From Mycobacterium sp. (GTDB lineage Bacteria; Actinomycetota; Actinomycetes; Mycobacteriales; Mycobacteriaceae), in the NCBI GenBank assembly GCA_023264755.1, contig JAHFVB010000051.1:1-14411 (forward strand): a stretch of 14,411 bases of DNA. Reading direction: 5' to 3'. Each line of letters starts with the position of its first letter. Within the stretch, counting starts at the first letter, position 1. Positions 13,999-14,411 of this stretch are shown piece after piece. The position numbers and the translations under genes are program-made. Below the pieces are notes generated by a model that searched no databases, was not told where the DNA came from, and worked only from the letters and a program-made list of their open reading frames with translations.

Positions 13999-14411
13999 CT
14001 AGCGCGCCACGGCCAGGCGCGGCGCGCCGTGCCGACGATGGCGTTCGACGATGGTGTCGGCCACGTACCGGGCATCGCGGTCGATGCCGAGGAAGCGGCC
14101 CGAACCCCAGGTGTGCATCCACGGCAACCCGATGAAGGTCAGCCCGTCGACACTCGTGACGCCGCGGTTCTGCATGGGCCGGCCGGCTCCGTCGAAGGCG
14201 CTGGCCTCGATCCAGCGGTAGTCGGGCCGGTACCCGATGGCCCACACGATGCTCGTCACCCCCTGCTCGGCCAGGTCGAGCTCCGTCGGCTCCACCTCCG
14301 GCTCCCATACCGCGCGGTAGCGCGTCGCCGCTGGTGCGGTGATGCCCTCGCGCTCGATGTAGGCGTCGATGTCCGCACAGATCGAGTTGTAGACCGAATC
14401 GGCCTTGTCCA
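13999..14411 (-). CDS. MSMEG_0569-family flavin-dependent oxidoreductase, C-terminal part (partial)
   Basis: The last 136 residues of a flavoprotein monooxygenase-like enzyme enter from the right edge. The frame is open from position 14409, starting DKADSVYNSICADIDAYIERE, to the TAG at 14001-13999. The segment SIVWAIGYRPDYRWIE is the ATG-containing motif near the C-terminus of FAD/NAD(P)-dependent monooxygenases. FIGLPWMHTWGSGRFLGIDRDARYVAD resembles the MSMEG_0569 family end. The N-terminal FAD-binding and NADP-binding motifs lie outside the window. It is the most upstream visible gene of the minus-strand cluster and is followed after 11 bp by the radical SAM gene. Its substrate is unknown. 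Confidence 0.9.
   Translation of the reverse strand, partial: DKADSVYNSICADIDAYIEREGITAPAATRYRAVWEPEVEPTELDLAEQGVTSIVWAIGYRPDYRWIEASAFDGAGRPMQNRGVTSVDGLTFIGLPWMHTWGSGRFLGIDRDARYVADTIVERHRRHGAPRLAVAR

Noticed and set aside
12927..14075. N-terminal extension giving an 860-aa version of the GNAT/AIR protein
   Set aside because: The extra part overlaps the entire radical SAM gene out of frame and has no recognisable sequence. Family-like sequence begins only near MNPTNAEAH.
13988..14308. N-terminal extension of the radical SAM protein to 458 aa
   Set aside because: It overlaps the C-terminus of the flavin oxidoreductase in another frame. ATG 13987 has an excellent AGGGGGG ribosome binding site.

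Overview
The window is about 14.4 kb of very GC-rich DNA that reads as the chromosome of a mycobacterium, most likely a fast-growing Mycolicibacterium-type species. The signs are an F420-dependent oxidoreductase, a HadC-like subunit of the mycolic-acid FAS-II dehydratase, a full-length mycobacterial Lhr helicase (1514 aa), and a run of genes matching, in order, families named after M. smegmatis MSMEG_0565 to MSMEG_0569. Start codons are often GTG, and several promoters look leaderless. No tRNA, rRNA, CRISPR array, insertion sequence or integrase was found. Family assignments come from sequence recognition without database searches.

Region 1 (1-2467): a likely two-gene operon on the minus strand holds an enoyl-CoA hydratase/isomerase (crotonase) followed by an F420-dependent luciferase-like oxidoreductase. 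A TetR regulator is transcribed divergently across a 323-bp intergenic region with a strong leaderless promoter and a palindromic candidate operator. The oxidoreductase looks broken near the left edge: family similarity stops around position 50, and the last 50 bases fit a different protein in another frame.

Region 2 (2468-7401): a perfect 12-bp inverted repeat, then the large ATP-dependent helicase gene lhr, then an 8-bp tandem repeat (about six copies). The nei-type DNA glycosylase gene that often follows lhr in mycobacteria is absent here.

Region 3 (7402-9424): three plus-strand genes, namely an orphan HadC-like (3R)-hydroxyacyl-ACP dehydratase subunit, a small four-helix DUF2834 membrane protein, and a short-chain dehydrogenase. 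They end at a probable bidirectional terminator.

Region 4 (9425-14411, minus strand): five tightly packed, probably co-transcribed genes form part of the conserved 'Nit1C / nitrogen-starvation' cluster. In transcription order they are a flavin-dependent oxidoreductase (partial, entering from the right edge), a radical SAM protein, an acetyltransferase fused to an AIR-synthase-like domain, a carbon-nitrogen hydrolase homologue, and a GT4 glycosyltransferase. The chemistry of this cluster is not settled; in other bacteria it has been linked to cyanide assimilation and the nitrogen-starvation response. The notable point is that the hydrolase homologue has Asp in place of the catalytic Cys (residue 146) and Asp in place of the first catalytic Glu (residue 43), while the rest of the fold is intact. 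It may therefore be a pseudoenzyme or have altered chemistry within the cluster.
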